Shown piece by piece: positions 37,349 through 48,684 of a stretch of DNA of 64,000 nucleotides. The position numbers and the translations under genes are program-made. The first letter of the stretch is position 1. Every line of letters starts with the position of its first letter. Under the pieces are notes generated by a model, which did not search any database, was not told the origin of the DNA, and worked only from the letters and a program-made list of their open reading frames with translations. The stretch spans positions 51,757,724-51,821,723 of the forward strand of contig NC_083877.1 in NCBI RefSeq assembly GCF_032452875.1, written 5' to 3'. This DNA is from Bos javanicus (taxonomy: Eukaryota; Chordata; Mammalia; Artiodactyla; Bovidae).

Positions 37349-40231
37349 CGAGGCCATTCAAGTATGACCTAAATCAAATCCCTTATGATTATAGAGTGGA
37401 AATGACACATAGATTCAAGGGATTACATCTGATAGAGTGCTTGAAGAACAGTGGCCAGAGGTTTGTAACATTGTACAGGAGGCGGTGATCAAAAACATCC
37501 CCCCAAAAAGAAAGGCAAAATGTTTGTCTGATGAGGCCTGTATAGCTGAGAGAAGAAGAGATGTGAAAGGCAAAGGAGAAAAGGAAAGATATACCCATCT
37601 GAATGCAGAGTTCCAGAGAATGGCAAGGAGAGATAAGAAAGCCTTTTAAGTGAACAATGCAAAGAAATAGAGGAAAACAGTAGGATGGGAAAGACTAGAG
37701 ATCTCTTCAAGGAAATTAGAGATACCTAGGGAATATTTCATACAAAGATAACCACAATAAAGGACAGAAACTGTATGGACCTAACAGAAGAAGAAGACAT
37801 TAAGAAGAGGTGGCAAGAATACACAGAACTATACGGAAAAGGTCTTACTTAATGACTCGGATAACCATGATGGTGTGATCACTGACCTAGAGCCAGACAT
37901 CCTGGAGTGTGAAGTCAAGTGGGCCTTAGGAAGTATCACTATGAACAAAGCTAATGAAGGTGATGGAATTCCAGCTGTGCTATTTCAAATCCTGAAAGAT
38001 GATGCTGTGAAAGTGCTGTACTCAATATGCCAGCAAATTTGGAAGACTGAGCAGTGGCCACAGGACTGGAAAAGGTCAGTTTTCATTTCAATCCCAATGA
38101 AGGGCAATGCCAAAGAATGTTCAAACTACTGCAAAATTGTGCTCATTTCACATGCTAGCAAAGTAATGCTTAAAATCCTTGAAGCTAGGCTTCAATAGTA
38201 TGCGAACCAAGAACTTCCAGATGTACAAGCTGGATTTAGAAAAGGCAGAGGAACCAAAAATCAAACTGGAGAAAAGGGAACTCTCTTACACTGTTGGTGG
38301 GAATACAATCTAGTACAGCCACTATGGAGAACAGTGTGGAGATTCCTTAAAAAACTGGAAATAGAACTGCCTTATGATCCAGCAATCCCACTGCTGGGCA
38401 TACACACTGAGGAAACCAGAAGGGAAAGAGACACGTGTACCCCAATGTTCATCGAAGCACTGTTTATAATAGCCAGGACATGGAAGCAACCTAGATGCCC
38501 ATCAGCAGATGAATGGATAAGAAAGCTGTGGTACATATACACAATGGAGTATTACTCAGCCATTAAAAAGAATACATTGGAATCAGTTCTAATGAGATGG
38601 ATGAAACTGGAGCCTATTATACAGAGTGAAGTAAGCCAGAAAGAAAAACACCAATACAGTATACTAACGCATATATATGGAATTTAGAAAAATGATAACA
38701 ATAACCCTGTGTACGAGACAGCAAAAGAGACACCGATGTATAGAACAGTCTTATGGACTCTGTGGGAGAGGGAGAGGGGGGGGAGATTTGGGAGAATGGC
38801 ATTGAAACATGTATACTATCATGTATGAAACGAGTCGCCAGTCCAGGTTCGATGCACGGTACTGGATGCTTGGGGCTGGTGCACTGGGACGACCCAGAGG
38901 GAGGGTAGGGGAGGGAGGAGGGAGGAGGGTTCAGGATGGGGAACGCGGGTATACCTGTGGCGGATTCATTTTGATATTTGGCAAAACTAATACAATATTG
39001 TAAAGTTTAAAAATAAAATTAAAAAAAATCAAACTGACAACATCCACTGGATAATAGAAAAAGCTAAAGAATTCCAGAAAAGACATCTATTTCTGCTTCA
39101 TTTAGTACACTAAAGCCTTTGATTGTGTAGATCACAACAAACTGTGGAAAATTCTGAAAGATACGGGAATACCAGACCATATCTTACCTGCCCTACCTAC
39201 TTCCTGGGAAACCTGTATCCAGATCAAGAAGCAACAGTTAGAACTGGACATGGAATGATGGACTGGTTCAAAATTGGGAAAGGAGTATGTCAAGGCTGTA
39301 TATTGTCACCCTGATTATTTAACTTATATGCAAAGTACATCATGAAAAATACTGGGCTGGATGAAGCACAAGCTGGAATCAAGATTGGGGGGAGAAATAT
39401 CAACAACCTCAGATACACAGATGACACCACCCTTATGGCAGAAGTGAAGAGAAATCAACGAGTCTCTTGATGAAAGTGAAAGAGGATAGTGAAAAAGCTA
39501 GCTTAAAAGTCAACGTTCAGAATATTAAGATCATGGCATCAAGCCCCATCACTTCATGGCAAATAGGTAGGGAAACAATGGAAAGAGTGAGAGACTTTAT
39601 TTTCTTGGGCTCCAAAATTACTGCAGATGGTGTCTGCAGTCATTAAATTAAAAGATGCTTTCTCCTTGAAGAAAAACTATGACCAACCTAGACAGCATAT
39701 TAAAAAGCAAAGACATCATTTTGCCAACAAAGGTCCATCTAGTCAAAGCTATGGTTTTTCCAGATATCTTTTCACTTTCATTAACAGGCTCGTTGATTTC
39801 TCTTCACTTTCCAGATGTGAGAGTTGGACTAGAAAGAAGGGCTGAGCATAGAAGAATTGATGTTTTTGAACTGGGGTGTTGTAGAAGACTCTTGAGAGTC
39901 CCTTGGACAGCAAAGAGATCAAACCAGTCAATCCTAAAGGAAATCAGTCCTGAATATTCATTGGAAGGACTGATGCTGAAGCTGAAGCTCCAATACTTTG
40001 GCCACCTGATGCATAAAACTGATGCATTGGAAAAGACTCCGATGATGGAAAAGATTTGAAGGTAGAAGGAGAAGAGGATGACAGAAGATGAGATGGTTGG
40101 ATGGAATCATCAACTCAGTTGACTTGAGTTTGAGTAAACTCTAGGAGATGGTGAAGGACAGGGAACCCTGGTATGCTGCAGTTCATGGGGTTGCAAAAAG
40201 TCAGACAGGACTGAGCAACTGAACAACAACA
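37349..40231 (+). mobile_element. BovB LINE, 5'-truncated, sense, split by L1_BT
   Basis: About 2.1 kb of BovB either side of an L1_BT insertion. It begins at 'gaggccattcaagtatgacctaaatc', past most of the endonuclease, and runs through RT to the 'ctgagcaactgaacaacaac' end. RT pieces seen include the LPYDP-unrelated BovB block 'AVLFQILKDDAVKVLYSICQQ', 'WPQDWKRSVFISIP' and the QGCILSP motif-B region. Many stops. A diverged TSD of about 14 bp (actcgtatgaatcca, 37334-37348; actgtattattcca, 40232-40245) marks insertion into the old L1. Confidence 0.92.
38269..39028 (+). mobile_element. L1_BT, 5'-truncated, sense, inside BovB
   Basis: A young L1 of about 0.76 kb. Its ORF2 C terminus is open at 38334-38687 (LPYDPAIPLLGI ... 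HIYGI stop). The 3'UTR follows with a G-rich block and A-rich tail. Flanked by the direct repeat tcaaactg with adjoining As (38256-38268 and 39024-39036). BovB reads straight across once it is removed. Confidence 0.94.
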
Positions 40232-40664
40232 ACTGTATTATTCCAGCTCTGTGAAATTCTGGGAAAGGTGCAATAAAGGAGACAGTAAAAAGGTAAGTGT
40301 TTGTCAGGGCTTTAGGGGGAAGAGGAAGAGATAAATAGGTGGAGCCCAGGACATTTAGGGCAGTGAAGAAACTATTCTATGCTAAGTGATGGTGGACACA
40401 TGCAAAACCCAGAGAACTTTATTACACAAAGAAATAGTGAAGCCTGATACAATCTATAGATGTTATCAATACTGGTCCATCATTTGTAACAAATGTACAG
40501 CACTAAAGCAAGATACTAAAAGCAGAAGACACTGGGGAGGGGAATAGCAGAGATATGGGACCTCTATGCTCAATTTTCTATAAACCTAAAACTGTTCTAA
40601 AAATTAAGATATTAATTTTTAATACAAAAACAAAAAAAAACAAGCAGACTTGAAAAAAAAATAA

Positions 40665-41335
40665 AGCAGAACTTTTAGGAATAAAAGTTGAAATTAGCAG
40701 ATTAGACCTTGATAAAGATAACTGGATAATAGATCTGAAGAAATTATTCAACTGCAGGACAGAGAAAAAAGGAGAATAGAAACAACTTGAATGTCTTTCA
40801 GTTTAGGGCTGATTGACTAAATTAATCTATACCCATGCACACACATGCATGCATGCACACACGTATCTATATGTGTGTTAGTCGCTCAGTCGTGTCTGAC
40901 TCTTTGCGACCCCATGGACCGCAGCCCAGCAGTCTCTTCCGTCCATGGAATTCTCCAGGCAAGAATACTGGAGTGGGTTGCCATTTCCTTCTCCAACATA
41001 CCTGTATACATACAAATAAAAATACACACTGGAGTCCAAGGAAACTATTTAAAATGTCTATAGCATATATTAACTTAAAAAAAAGCAAATTGTGAAGCTC
41101 ATGTAAAATTGATCTTGTTTTGGAAAATTGTGTGTGTGTGTGTATATGTATATATACACAGAGATATGTCTAGAAGGATGGTCAGGAACATGTGAACTTT
41201 AGATATTTCTGGATTATGAAATTCAAGGTGATTTTTTACCTTCTCTTTGCTTTCTTGTATAGTTTGAATTATTTAGAAGAGTATTTTTCACACATTTACA
41301 AACACAACAAAGTTATATTTACATAAAATGTTTTT
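40665..41335 (+). mobile_element. Old L1M/HAL1-type 3' region, sense
   Basis: 'acttgaatgtctttcagtttagggctgattgactaaatt' and 'tgtctagaaggatggtcaggaacatg...taccttctctttgctttcttgtatagtttgaatt' match old L1 3'UTR order. Interrupted by an antisense BovA monomer and a TG/TA simple repeat (about 41130-41160). Confidence 0.6.
40877..40997 (-). mobile_element. BovA SINE monomer, antisense
   Basis: Reverse-complement BovA: gtcgctcagtcgtgtctgac, gcgaccccatggaccgcagc, gtgggttgccatttccttct. Preceded by a CA/GCAT-rich simple repeat (about 40838-40863). Confidence 0.92.
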
Positions 41336-41339
41336 AAAA

Positions 41340-43230
41340 GAGATGGAAAATATGAATGGTTAAAAGACACTGAAGATAGACTAAAAAGGTATAGTTGGAA
41401 ATCCAGAGCAGAGAATATAAATAATGATATTTAAGGAAATGATGATAATGATTAAGAATATCCTGAAATTACAAGACAAAAATTCACAGAGGCTACAAGC
41501 ACAATGCTTAACTATCAAAATAAAAAAATTAACACCTAGACATATTATTTTGAAACTTAAAACACCAAGACAAAGACAAGATATGAAAAACCCCAGATAG
41601 AAGAGGCAAGTCATCAACAAAGAAATGATAACCAGACTTGCAGCAGAGATTTCTTGTAAGCACCATTACAAGATAGAAAATACTGGAATAATAGTCTCAA
41701 AGTATTGTGATATCTTTTGAGTATGAGGATGCAATAAATATATGTTAGGAATTGAGACTTTACCCCCAATAAATTTATTAAATTGAATTTTAAGAAATCT
41801 TGAGAATAAAAAATTTTCAAGCTTACTAAATGTAGGAAATCCTTTTCTGCATAAAATAATGACTTTATAACAAATAAACCCCTGGAGAAGAGTGATTAGA
41901 TTTTGTGTTCTAAGGCCCTTGTAATTATTTGGGGGAAATGTTAAAATATGTATTAACTTTAGACTTAATTTTGTTAGATATGCCTGATAAAATATCATGG
42001 ACAACCAATGAAAAAATAGAAAGATCATACACAGCTTCAAAACTGATGAAAGAGGGAAATTAAATTGTAAAGCAAACAACAAGCATTAATCAAGAAAGGA
42101 GAAAACAGGAAGTAAAGCAAGACAAATAGGAAACGTTAAGTCCAAATATCACAAAACACATAATTTAACACAAAATATGATCACAGTAAATACAAATGTA
42201 TTAAACTTGCCAGTTAAAAGACAGAGATTTTCATATTGAATAGAACATAGTCATTCATACATCACTTAAAGGGGCACATCAAAATAATAAAGATGTAATT
42301 GAGAGTAATGTGATGGGAAAGATACATCAAGAAAATACTAAAGAAAAGCTTAGATGGCTTTACTAGTATTAAAATAGTCTTTAAGACACAGAGCTTTATT
42401 AGTAATAAAGAGGGTCACTGCATATTGAGAATTGGTTTTATCAGAGAATCTAATAGTTCTATTTAATTCAGTAATAAAATAACAAAATTTATAAATGTAA
42501 AAATGATAGAGCTAAGGGATATTTTGACAGGTCTGACACCAAAGTGGGAGATTTCAACATAGCTTTCTAATTATCAGTGGGACAAGCAGATGAACACTTA
42601 ATAAATTAAGATCAGTTTGTCCCATTACTGGTGATACTGACTTTGATAACTTGATTGAGGTACTGTCTGCCACATTTCTCCAATGATAAGTTACTATTTT
42701 TTACTTTGTAATTAATAAGTATCTTGAAAGGAGATACACTGAGATTACATAAACGTCCAACTTTTCATTATACTTTTACCATCCATTTAATGATATTTGC
42801 TTGAAGCAATTACTAGTGTGGGGTTTGACACCTGGTGATAATCTAATCCCATCATTCCTTGATAGCTATTAATTTGAGTTCTTCTGTTAAAAACAGCTTT
42901 TCCTTATTCTTCATTTATTTATCCATAAAAAATTTATATCATTATGGACTTTTGGATGCCTTTTTGTTCTTTGGGTAATAATCCATCACTATCTCACTTG
43001 TTTTGTTGCTTGAATTATCCCAGTATTGGCCACTGGGACCCCCTTCATGTTGTCTCTTGTGTCCCTTTGATATGTCCCCATCAAGTCTTGGGCATAACTT
43101 AATTTCCTGCACACAATATTCCAAGATCATCTTGTCCTTTTCCTCTACAGCCTTAAGATACAGTATTTCTTCAGGGAGCCTTTATTAGAGGGGAACACTG
43201 TAGACAGCATTCCAAACTTTTGAAAATGCT
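41340..43230 (+). mobile_element. Old HAL1/L1M element, sense
   Basis: ORF1-like region ('taagaatatcctgaaattacaagac'; 'ggaataatagtctcaaagtattg'), then a 3'UTR with the characteristic 'ctgccacatttctccaatgataagttac', 'ggataataatccatcac'-like and 'ttatcccagtattggccactgggaccccctt' blocks, and 'cctttgatatgtccccatc'. The lack of a clear RT region suggests the HAL1 half-L1 family. Diverged throughout. Confidence 0.68.
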
Positions 43231-43302
43231 CAGAAAATCTGAAAACCTTCAAGTATTTTGGAGGAATTTGTTTTCCTTTGTTTTTTGTCATAAGACTGAA
43301 AA

Positions 43303-43516
43303 AAAGTGAAAGTGTTAATCACTCAGTCATGTCCGACTCTTTGTGACCCCATGGACTGGAGCCTGGCAGGCTCCTTTGTCCATTGAATTCTCCAGGCAAG
43401 AATACTGGAGGGGGTTGCCATTCTCTTCTCCAGGGCATCTTCCCAACCCAGGGTTTGAACCCAGGTCTCCTGCATTGCAGGCAGATTCTTTACTCTCTGA
43501 GCCACCACGGAAGCTC
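43303..43516 (-). mobile_element. Bov-tA SINE, antisense
   Basis: Reverse complement of a full Bov-tA. The BovA body (cactcagtcatgtccgactc ... gggggttgccattctcttct) is followed by the tRNA-like head (ccagggtttgaacccaggtc ... ctttactctctgagccacca). Confidence 0.95.
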
Positions 43517-43788
43517 AGTCTATAAAAATAACAGCATAGTAAGAATATCAAACATTTTAACTTTTAGTGTACCAGGAAAAATAGTCATCGTATTTGCCAT
43601 CTGGGTCCAGTGGAGGCTATATAATTTTAAAACTTCAAGTTATTTTATGAAAAATTTAGAAAAGTGAAAGTACAGAGATAGTGAAAGCAATAGAAAAAGA
43701 ATTTAAACAAAACCAAACCAATGTTTCTTCTATATTTTCCTGGTATTGGAGATATATGTACATGAAATGAGCAATGGCCTTTGAATGC

Positions 43789-43992
43789 AACTACCCAGGT
43801 GGTATAGTGGTAAAGAATCTGCCTGCCAATGCAGGAGACATGGGTTTGATCTCCATGTCGAGAAGATCCCTGAAACAGAAAATGGCAACGCACTTCAATA
43901 TTCTTGCCTGAAAAATTCCATGGACAGAGGAGCCTTGGCGGGCTATAGTCCATGAGTTTGCAAAGAGTTGGACATGAATGAATGACTGAACA
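43789..43992 (+). mobile_element. Bov-tA SINE, sense
   Basis: tRNA-like head (aactacccaggtggtatagt; gacatgggtttgatctccat) and BovA body ending gttggacatgaatgaatgac. More diverged than the other Bov-tA copies, so probably older. Confidence 0.92.
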
Positions 43993-44987
43993 CATATACA
44001 TCTGCTCATCAGCCATCATGTTTTAAACTGGAAACATATATGTCATAAATACTGATTGCATATTTAAACACGTTTCTAATAGGTTATATCTTATTGTTCT
44101 GGTTCTTCTTGCATTTGCCTTATCATAATGTAATAGTATTTAAAAGTTTGAAGGCTCCTAATTAGGTAGAAAAGAGCATGACCATCTTTGTTCCATAAAT
44201 ACTAAAAGATTTTCATTTTAGTTTATAAATGTAAATTAGATTGATCATTCCAATGAGCTTCTTATTTCTACATAACATCTGTCCTTCTCAGTCACCTTTG
44301 TATATACACATACTTTTAGCATTTGTCCATTTATGAATCATATCAACTAAATTTTTGCCCACAAATATCTTAAAAGATGAAAGAATTCTTACATTTTTTA
44401 AAATCAAAACAAGATGGTTTTAAATTACTAAGTTCTTCCTATTGAATAGCTAGCTAGGGGAAATGGCAGCCCACTCCAGTGTTCTTGCCTGGAGAATCCC
44501 AGGGATGGGGGAGCCTGGTGGCCTGTCGTCTATGGGGTCGCACAGAGTTGGACACGACTGAAGTGACTTAGCAGCAGCAGCTAGGTTAGACTATCATATT
44601 TCCTTTTTTATGTTTATAATTATCTTGTTTTCTCTCTGATTATTAATTTGGAGAAAGTGCATTTATTTATCCTAAAGGCTCATAGTCCAAGATTTTGCTT
44701 ACACAGTCAATTTCACCCTCATCAACAGTGTCTCTAGTGTTTCTGTCTCTTTGCTTTCAGCTGCTGACTCATCTAGCAGTTATGAAATGTCTTTTTCTAT
44801 TAGATTTCTTCTTTTTCTCATAATGAACAGAATGAAAAATTCTGAATTCTTAACTGTGTTCAATGAAAGGAAAAAAGAATGTGACAAAGTTGGTATCATC
44901 ATACATCTTTTATTTATATCCTTTTGAGACATAATAATGCATTACTTTGGATAATGCATTAATAAAACCAAAGGATGATGGAATTGT
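43993..44987. other. Intronic sequence between LINE blocks
   Basis: AT-rich and apparently single-copy, apart from the BovA monomer at 44459-44578. No gene seen. Confidence 0.5.
44459..44578 (+). mobile_element. BOV-A2-type monomer, sense
   Basis: One BovA unit (ggaaatggcagcccactcc ... cggtcgtctatgg-like block, gttggacacgactgaagtga) with a gcagcagcag tail. Flanked by the 7-bp repeat agctagg (44452-44458, 44579-44585). Confidence 0.9.
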
Positions 44988-45150
44988 TCTGTTGCTCAGT
45001 CATGTCCGACTCTTTGTGACCCCATGGACTGCAGCACGCCAGGCTTCCCTGTCCTTCACCATCTCCCGGAGCTTGCTCAAACTTATGTTCATTGAGTTGG
45101 TGATGCCATCTGTCCATCGCATCCTCTGTTGTCCCCGTCTCCTCCTGCTG
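44988..45150 (-). mobile_element. BovB 3'-end fragment, antisense
   Basis: Reverse complement of the last ~160 bp of BovB: ctgttgctcagtcatgtccg, ctgcagcacgccaggcttcc, gagttggtgatgccatctgt, ttgtccccgtctcctcctgc. Very short 5'-truncated copy. Confidence 0.88.
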
Positions 45151-45317
45151 GTGATATGTTTATTTAGTCATTTCTAGATAGTTTCATAATGTTTTCTGTT
45201 TCCTTATTATTTTGAATTTTTTTTTGGCATAGTTGGAAATAATTGATGAGTGATGATGAAATATTTCCTAGAATGAAGAAATTTGCAAGATATAGAAAAA
45301 GCTTGTTAAGACCCCAT

Positions 45318-45596
45318 GCTGTTGCTACTGCTGCTAAGTCGCTTCAGTCGTGTCCGACTCTGTGCGACCCCATAGACGGCAGCCCACCAGGCTCCACCGC
45401 CCCTGGGATTCTCCAGGCAAGAACACTGGAGTGGGTTGCCATTTCCTTCTCCAATGCATGAAAGTGAAAAGTGAAAGGGAAGTCGCTCAGTCGTGTCCGA
45501 CTCTTCGTGACCCCATGGACTGCAGCCTACCAGGCTCCTCCATCCATGAGATTTTCCAGGCAAGAGTACTGGAGTGGGTTGCCATTGCCTACTCCA
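45318..45596 (-). mobile_element. BOV-A2 SINE, antisense, full dimer with TSD
   Basis: Reverse complement of a full BOV-A2, starting with the (gct)n-type tail and containing the gcatgaaagtgaaaagtgaa linker. Flanked by a perfect 11-bp TSD, taagaccccat, at 45307-45317 and 45597-45607. That same target is the left TSD of the outer L1, so the SINE landed on an existing TSD. Confidence 0.96.
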
Positions 45597-46580
45597 TAAG
45601 ACCCCATACTGTATTTTAAAACAATAAATGCTGGAGAGGGTGTGGAGAAAAGGGAAAACTCTTACACTGTTGGTGGGAATGCAAACTACTACAGCCACTA
45701 TGGAGAACAGTGTGGAGATTCCTTAAAAATCTGGAAATAGAACTGCCATATGACCCAGCAATCCCACTGCTGGGCATATACACCAAGGAAACCAGAATTG
45801 AAAGAGACACATGTACCCCAGTGTTCGTTGCAGCACTGTTTACAATAGCTAGGACATGGAAGCAGCCTAGATGTCCATTGGCAGACGAATGGATAAGAAA
45901 GCTGTGGTACAGGAGAGATCTAGACGGCAGAGGAGGAGGTGGACGTGGAGTACATCTCTCTTCATGGATACATCAGGAATACACCTTCAGACACAGAAGT
46001 GCCTGCAGAACATCAGCTGAGAGTGGACAGGAGTACCTGACCAGTGGAAGATAACATATAGAACCACGCAAAACTTGGTAGGACGAAGGAACTAGAGGGA
46101 AAAACAGGAGTGTTAATAGGACTGGACCTGCCTTGGCCGGTGGGGGAACTGAAGCAGGGGTCCGATCCCCACATCAGGGTAACTGAGTCAGAGGAGAAAC
46201 ATTTAAGGCTGAAACAACTTATCTGTGGCAGCCTAAATGGAATGAGAGACAGTCCTTGCTGCAGCCATACATACCCTGGACAGGAACGCAGGTACCCTAG
46301 AGGGTGCAGCGGCTGGGAGCTGGAGTTTGGGGACTGTGGAGCAATCCAGGGTGAGGGCTGCTGTTGACTGTGGAGAGACGGTTCCAGGGAATGTGAGGGA
46401 GAAGATTGTGCTGGGAAATGCCTGTGGAGGAAAGCCCAACAGCCATGGAAGCAAGGCGATACTGCTGAGTCATGCACAGGGGGCGGAGCCATCACCGTGG
46501 CCTTTCTCTCCACACACCAGTGTGGGTAGCTGAACAATAGAAAGGCTGGTCCATCAAACAAACGCCTGTCACGCTGAACT

Positions 46581-46727
46581 ACAGAGTAGGACCCCATTCA
46601 GGGTGCCCTTTTATGTGTCTGATGTGCCCATTTACAGAGTAGGACCCCAGATGGGGGCCCCTCTATGTGCCTGATGTGCCAAACAACAGAGAAGGACCCC
46701 AGGCAAGGGAGCCCTCTAAGTGTCTGA
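46581..46727 (+). repeat. Three tandem 52-53-bp units in the L1 5'UTR
   Basis: Units begin at 46581, 46634 and 46686. Each starts acagag(t/a)aggacccca and ends near 'tgtgtctga'/'tgtgcctga'. The third unit is shorter. It sits about 0.7 kb into the nearly full-length L1. Confidence 0.85.
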
Positions 46728-46954
46728 ACAGCGAAGCTACGGAGATAGACTGGCCAAAGAGGCCTTCTGATCACCAGCTACAAGAAGCTGGAAAAAAGAT
46801 TCTGATAGGGCCATAACTCTGTGGTGGAGGCAGTCCATGTCCCTGCACACTTGTGCAGACAGGGTTCTGGCAAGCCAAGCAGCTGTGCCACCTTCACACT
46901 CAACTCTTCCCTGGGGCAGTGCTGCCACAGACAAAAAATGTCTTGTGCCTATGC

Positions 46955-47065
46955 ATGCAGGATTGCTTCGATAGTGTCCGATTCTTTGCAACCCTATCGA
47001 CTGTTGCTTGCCAGGCTTCTTGGTCAGGGATGGGGGGTTCTCCAGGCAAGAATACTGGAGCGTAT
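46955..47065 (-). mobile_element. BovA-like block inside the L1 5'UTR
   Basis: Reads as a diverged antisense BovA: 'cgatagtgtccgattctttgcaaccctatcgactgttgcttgccaggc', then 'ttctccaggcaagaatactggagcg'. No TSD or A-rich tail marks it as a clean insertion. It may be a resident part of this L1 subfamily's 5'UTR. Confidence 0.7.
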
Positions 47066-47753
47066 GGGACAATATTGGTTGCCATACACTTATAGAGCAA
47101 TATATATCCTGCTGCCCTAGCCGCCGACCCCGCTGAGTACCTGGTGCTGCTAGAACCCCTGCAACCCAAGCAGCTGCACCATCTCCACACCTGGCCCTCA
47201 CAGGGGCAAACCCAAGTCCTCCAGGGCAGCGAGCAAATCCCAGTGGACGACCCACATGCAGAGGTGGAAATAAAACCACAGTTGAAACCCAGGGGCAGTG
47301 TGTCTAAGGAGGAAGACCCAAAACCTTCCCACTAGCTGTACAAGCTGCAGATTAAATCCACATGATCAACTAGGCAGACTGTGTCTATGGAATATATAAA
47401 AGGTCATTGAGAACTTCCACAAAAGAAAACGCACTAGTTCTGATAGCTGTGGACACTGGGGGCAAGAACACAGAGGAGTAGGAGCAGATTAAAATCTGAG
47501 CTGCCCCCACAACATGTCCAGAGGTCAGCACGGTGTTGGAGGGCATCCTAGGGAGGTGATGTGGACGGTGACTCCCAGTGAGGGAAAGGACCCTGACAGC
47601 AGTGACTCAAGAAAAACATTTGTTATTCTTAGATCTTGACTTGTTCTGTAGATTCTTTTGGATTTTTTTTTTCTTTTTCTTCCCTCTGTTGTAGTTGTCG
47701 ATTTTATTGGCAATGTGAAATATAGTTAAGCTTTTGAGTTTTTTTTTTTTCCT

Positions 47754-48684
47754 CAGTCACATTTTTTATAGTTGTTATAAACCTCTGGGCTTTTGCAGTT
47801 CTGTGGAGTTTTCCTTTTTTTTCTTTTCTCTTTTTTAATTTCAGTTTTTAATTTTTAAACCTATTATTATTTTTTCTACATTTATTCTTTTGTTTTTCCT
47901 ACTATTCTTTTCCCCTTGCAGTTAATCTTTAATGTATATAAATATTCTTTATCTCTATTAACTTTGCATATCTGTTCTTTCTTTCCTTTCCTCTTAACGT
48001 ATCTGTTAGCTTTATTTTCATTACTTTCTTCCCCAGTTGGTACCTTGCTTTAGTTTTGTTTTCCAGTTTGTGCTTTAGTTAGTTTTGTTCTGGTAGATAT
48101 AATTTTTGGTTTCCTTCGTTCACCAGGTCAACCTGTTGTAATTTATTTTTGTTGGACCGTTTTGATTTTGCTTATAGGTGTATATGTATATGTGTATATT
48201 CAGTCACACTTTTTATTGTTGTTATAAACTTCTGTCTCTATGTTGGGCTTTTGCAATTCTGTGGCATTTTCTTTTTCCTTTTTTACTTCTGTTTTTTTTT
48301 TTCTTATTTTGTTTTTTATAATTTTAATTTTTAAAGCCTATTATATTTTTTCTACATTTATTCTTTTGTTTGCCTTTCCTACTGTTCTTTTCCCCTTGCA
48401 ATTAATCTTTAGTGTATATAAATCTTCATCTACCTCTATTTAACTTTGCATATCTATTTCTTTCTTTCTTTTCCTTCCTCCCAACATATTTGTTAGTTTT
48501 GTTTTCATTGCTTTATTCCCCACTTGGCACCTTGCTTTAGTTGTTTTCCAGTTGTGCTTTAGTTAGTTTTGTTCTTAACTGGTAAATATAATTTTTTGAT
48601 TTCCTTTGTTTGCCAGGTCAGTCTACTGTACTTTATTTTTGTTGGACTGTTTTGATTTTGCTCATGGGTGATATGTATATATTC
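47754..48684 (+). repeat. Two tandem ~450-480-bp pyrimidine-rich units in the L1 5'UTR
   Basis: Unit 1 (47754-48200) and unit 2 (48201-48684) both begin cagtcac(a/c)tttttat. They share, in order, gttgttataaac, gggcttttgca, ctacatttattcttttgttt, cttttccccttgca, 'aactttgcatatct', tgctttagttagttttgttc and gttttgattttgct. The + strand is strongly T-rich. Confidence 0.9.

Larger units (their letters stand above)
34350..40660 (+). mobile_element. Old L1 (L1M-type) ORF2-3'UTR, sense, host of a nest
   Basis: Starts near 'gatagacctgacctatatctg', runs through RT ('ggtgatgacttctaccaagc'; 'aaatggtgcttgacaaaatcc') and the C-terminal region ('caatcactctcctaggcatttaccc'; 'tcatacagacacttgcatac'). It ends with a 3'UTR ('gggaaaggtgcaataaaggagac') and an A-rich tail near 40625-40660. 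It is interrupted by L1_BT (34400-34684), BovA (34896-35007), CHR-2 (36983-37164) and BovB (37349-40231). Coding capacity is destroyed. Confidence 0.82.
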
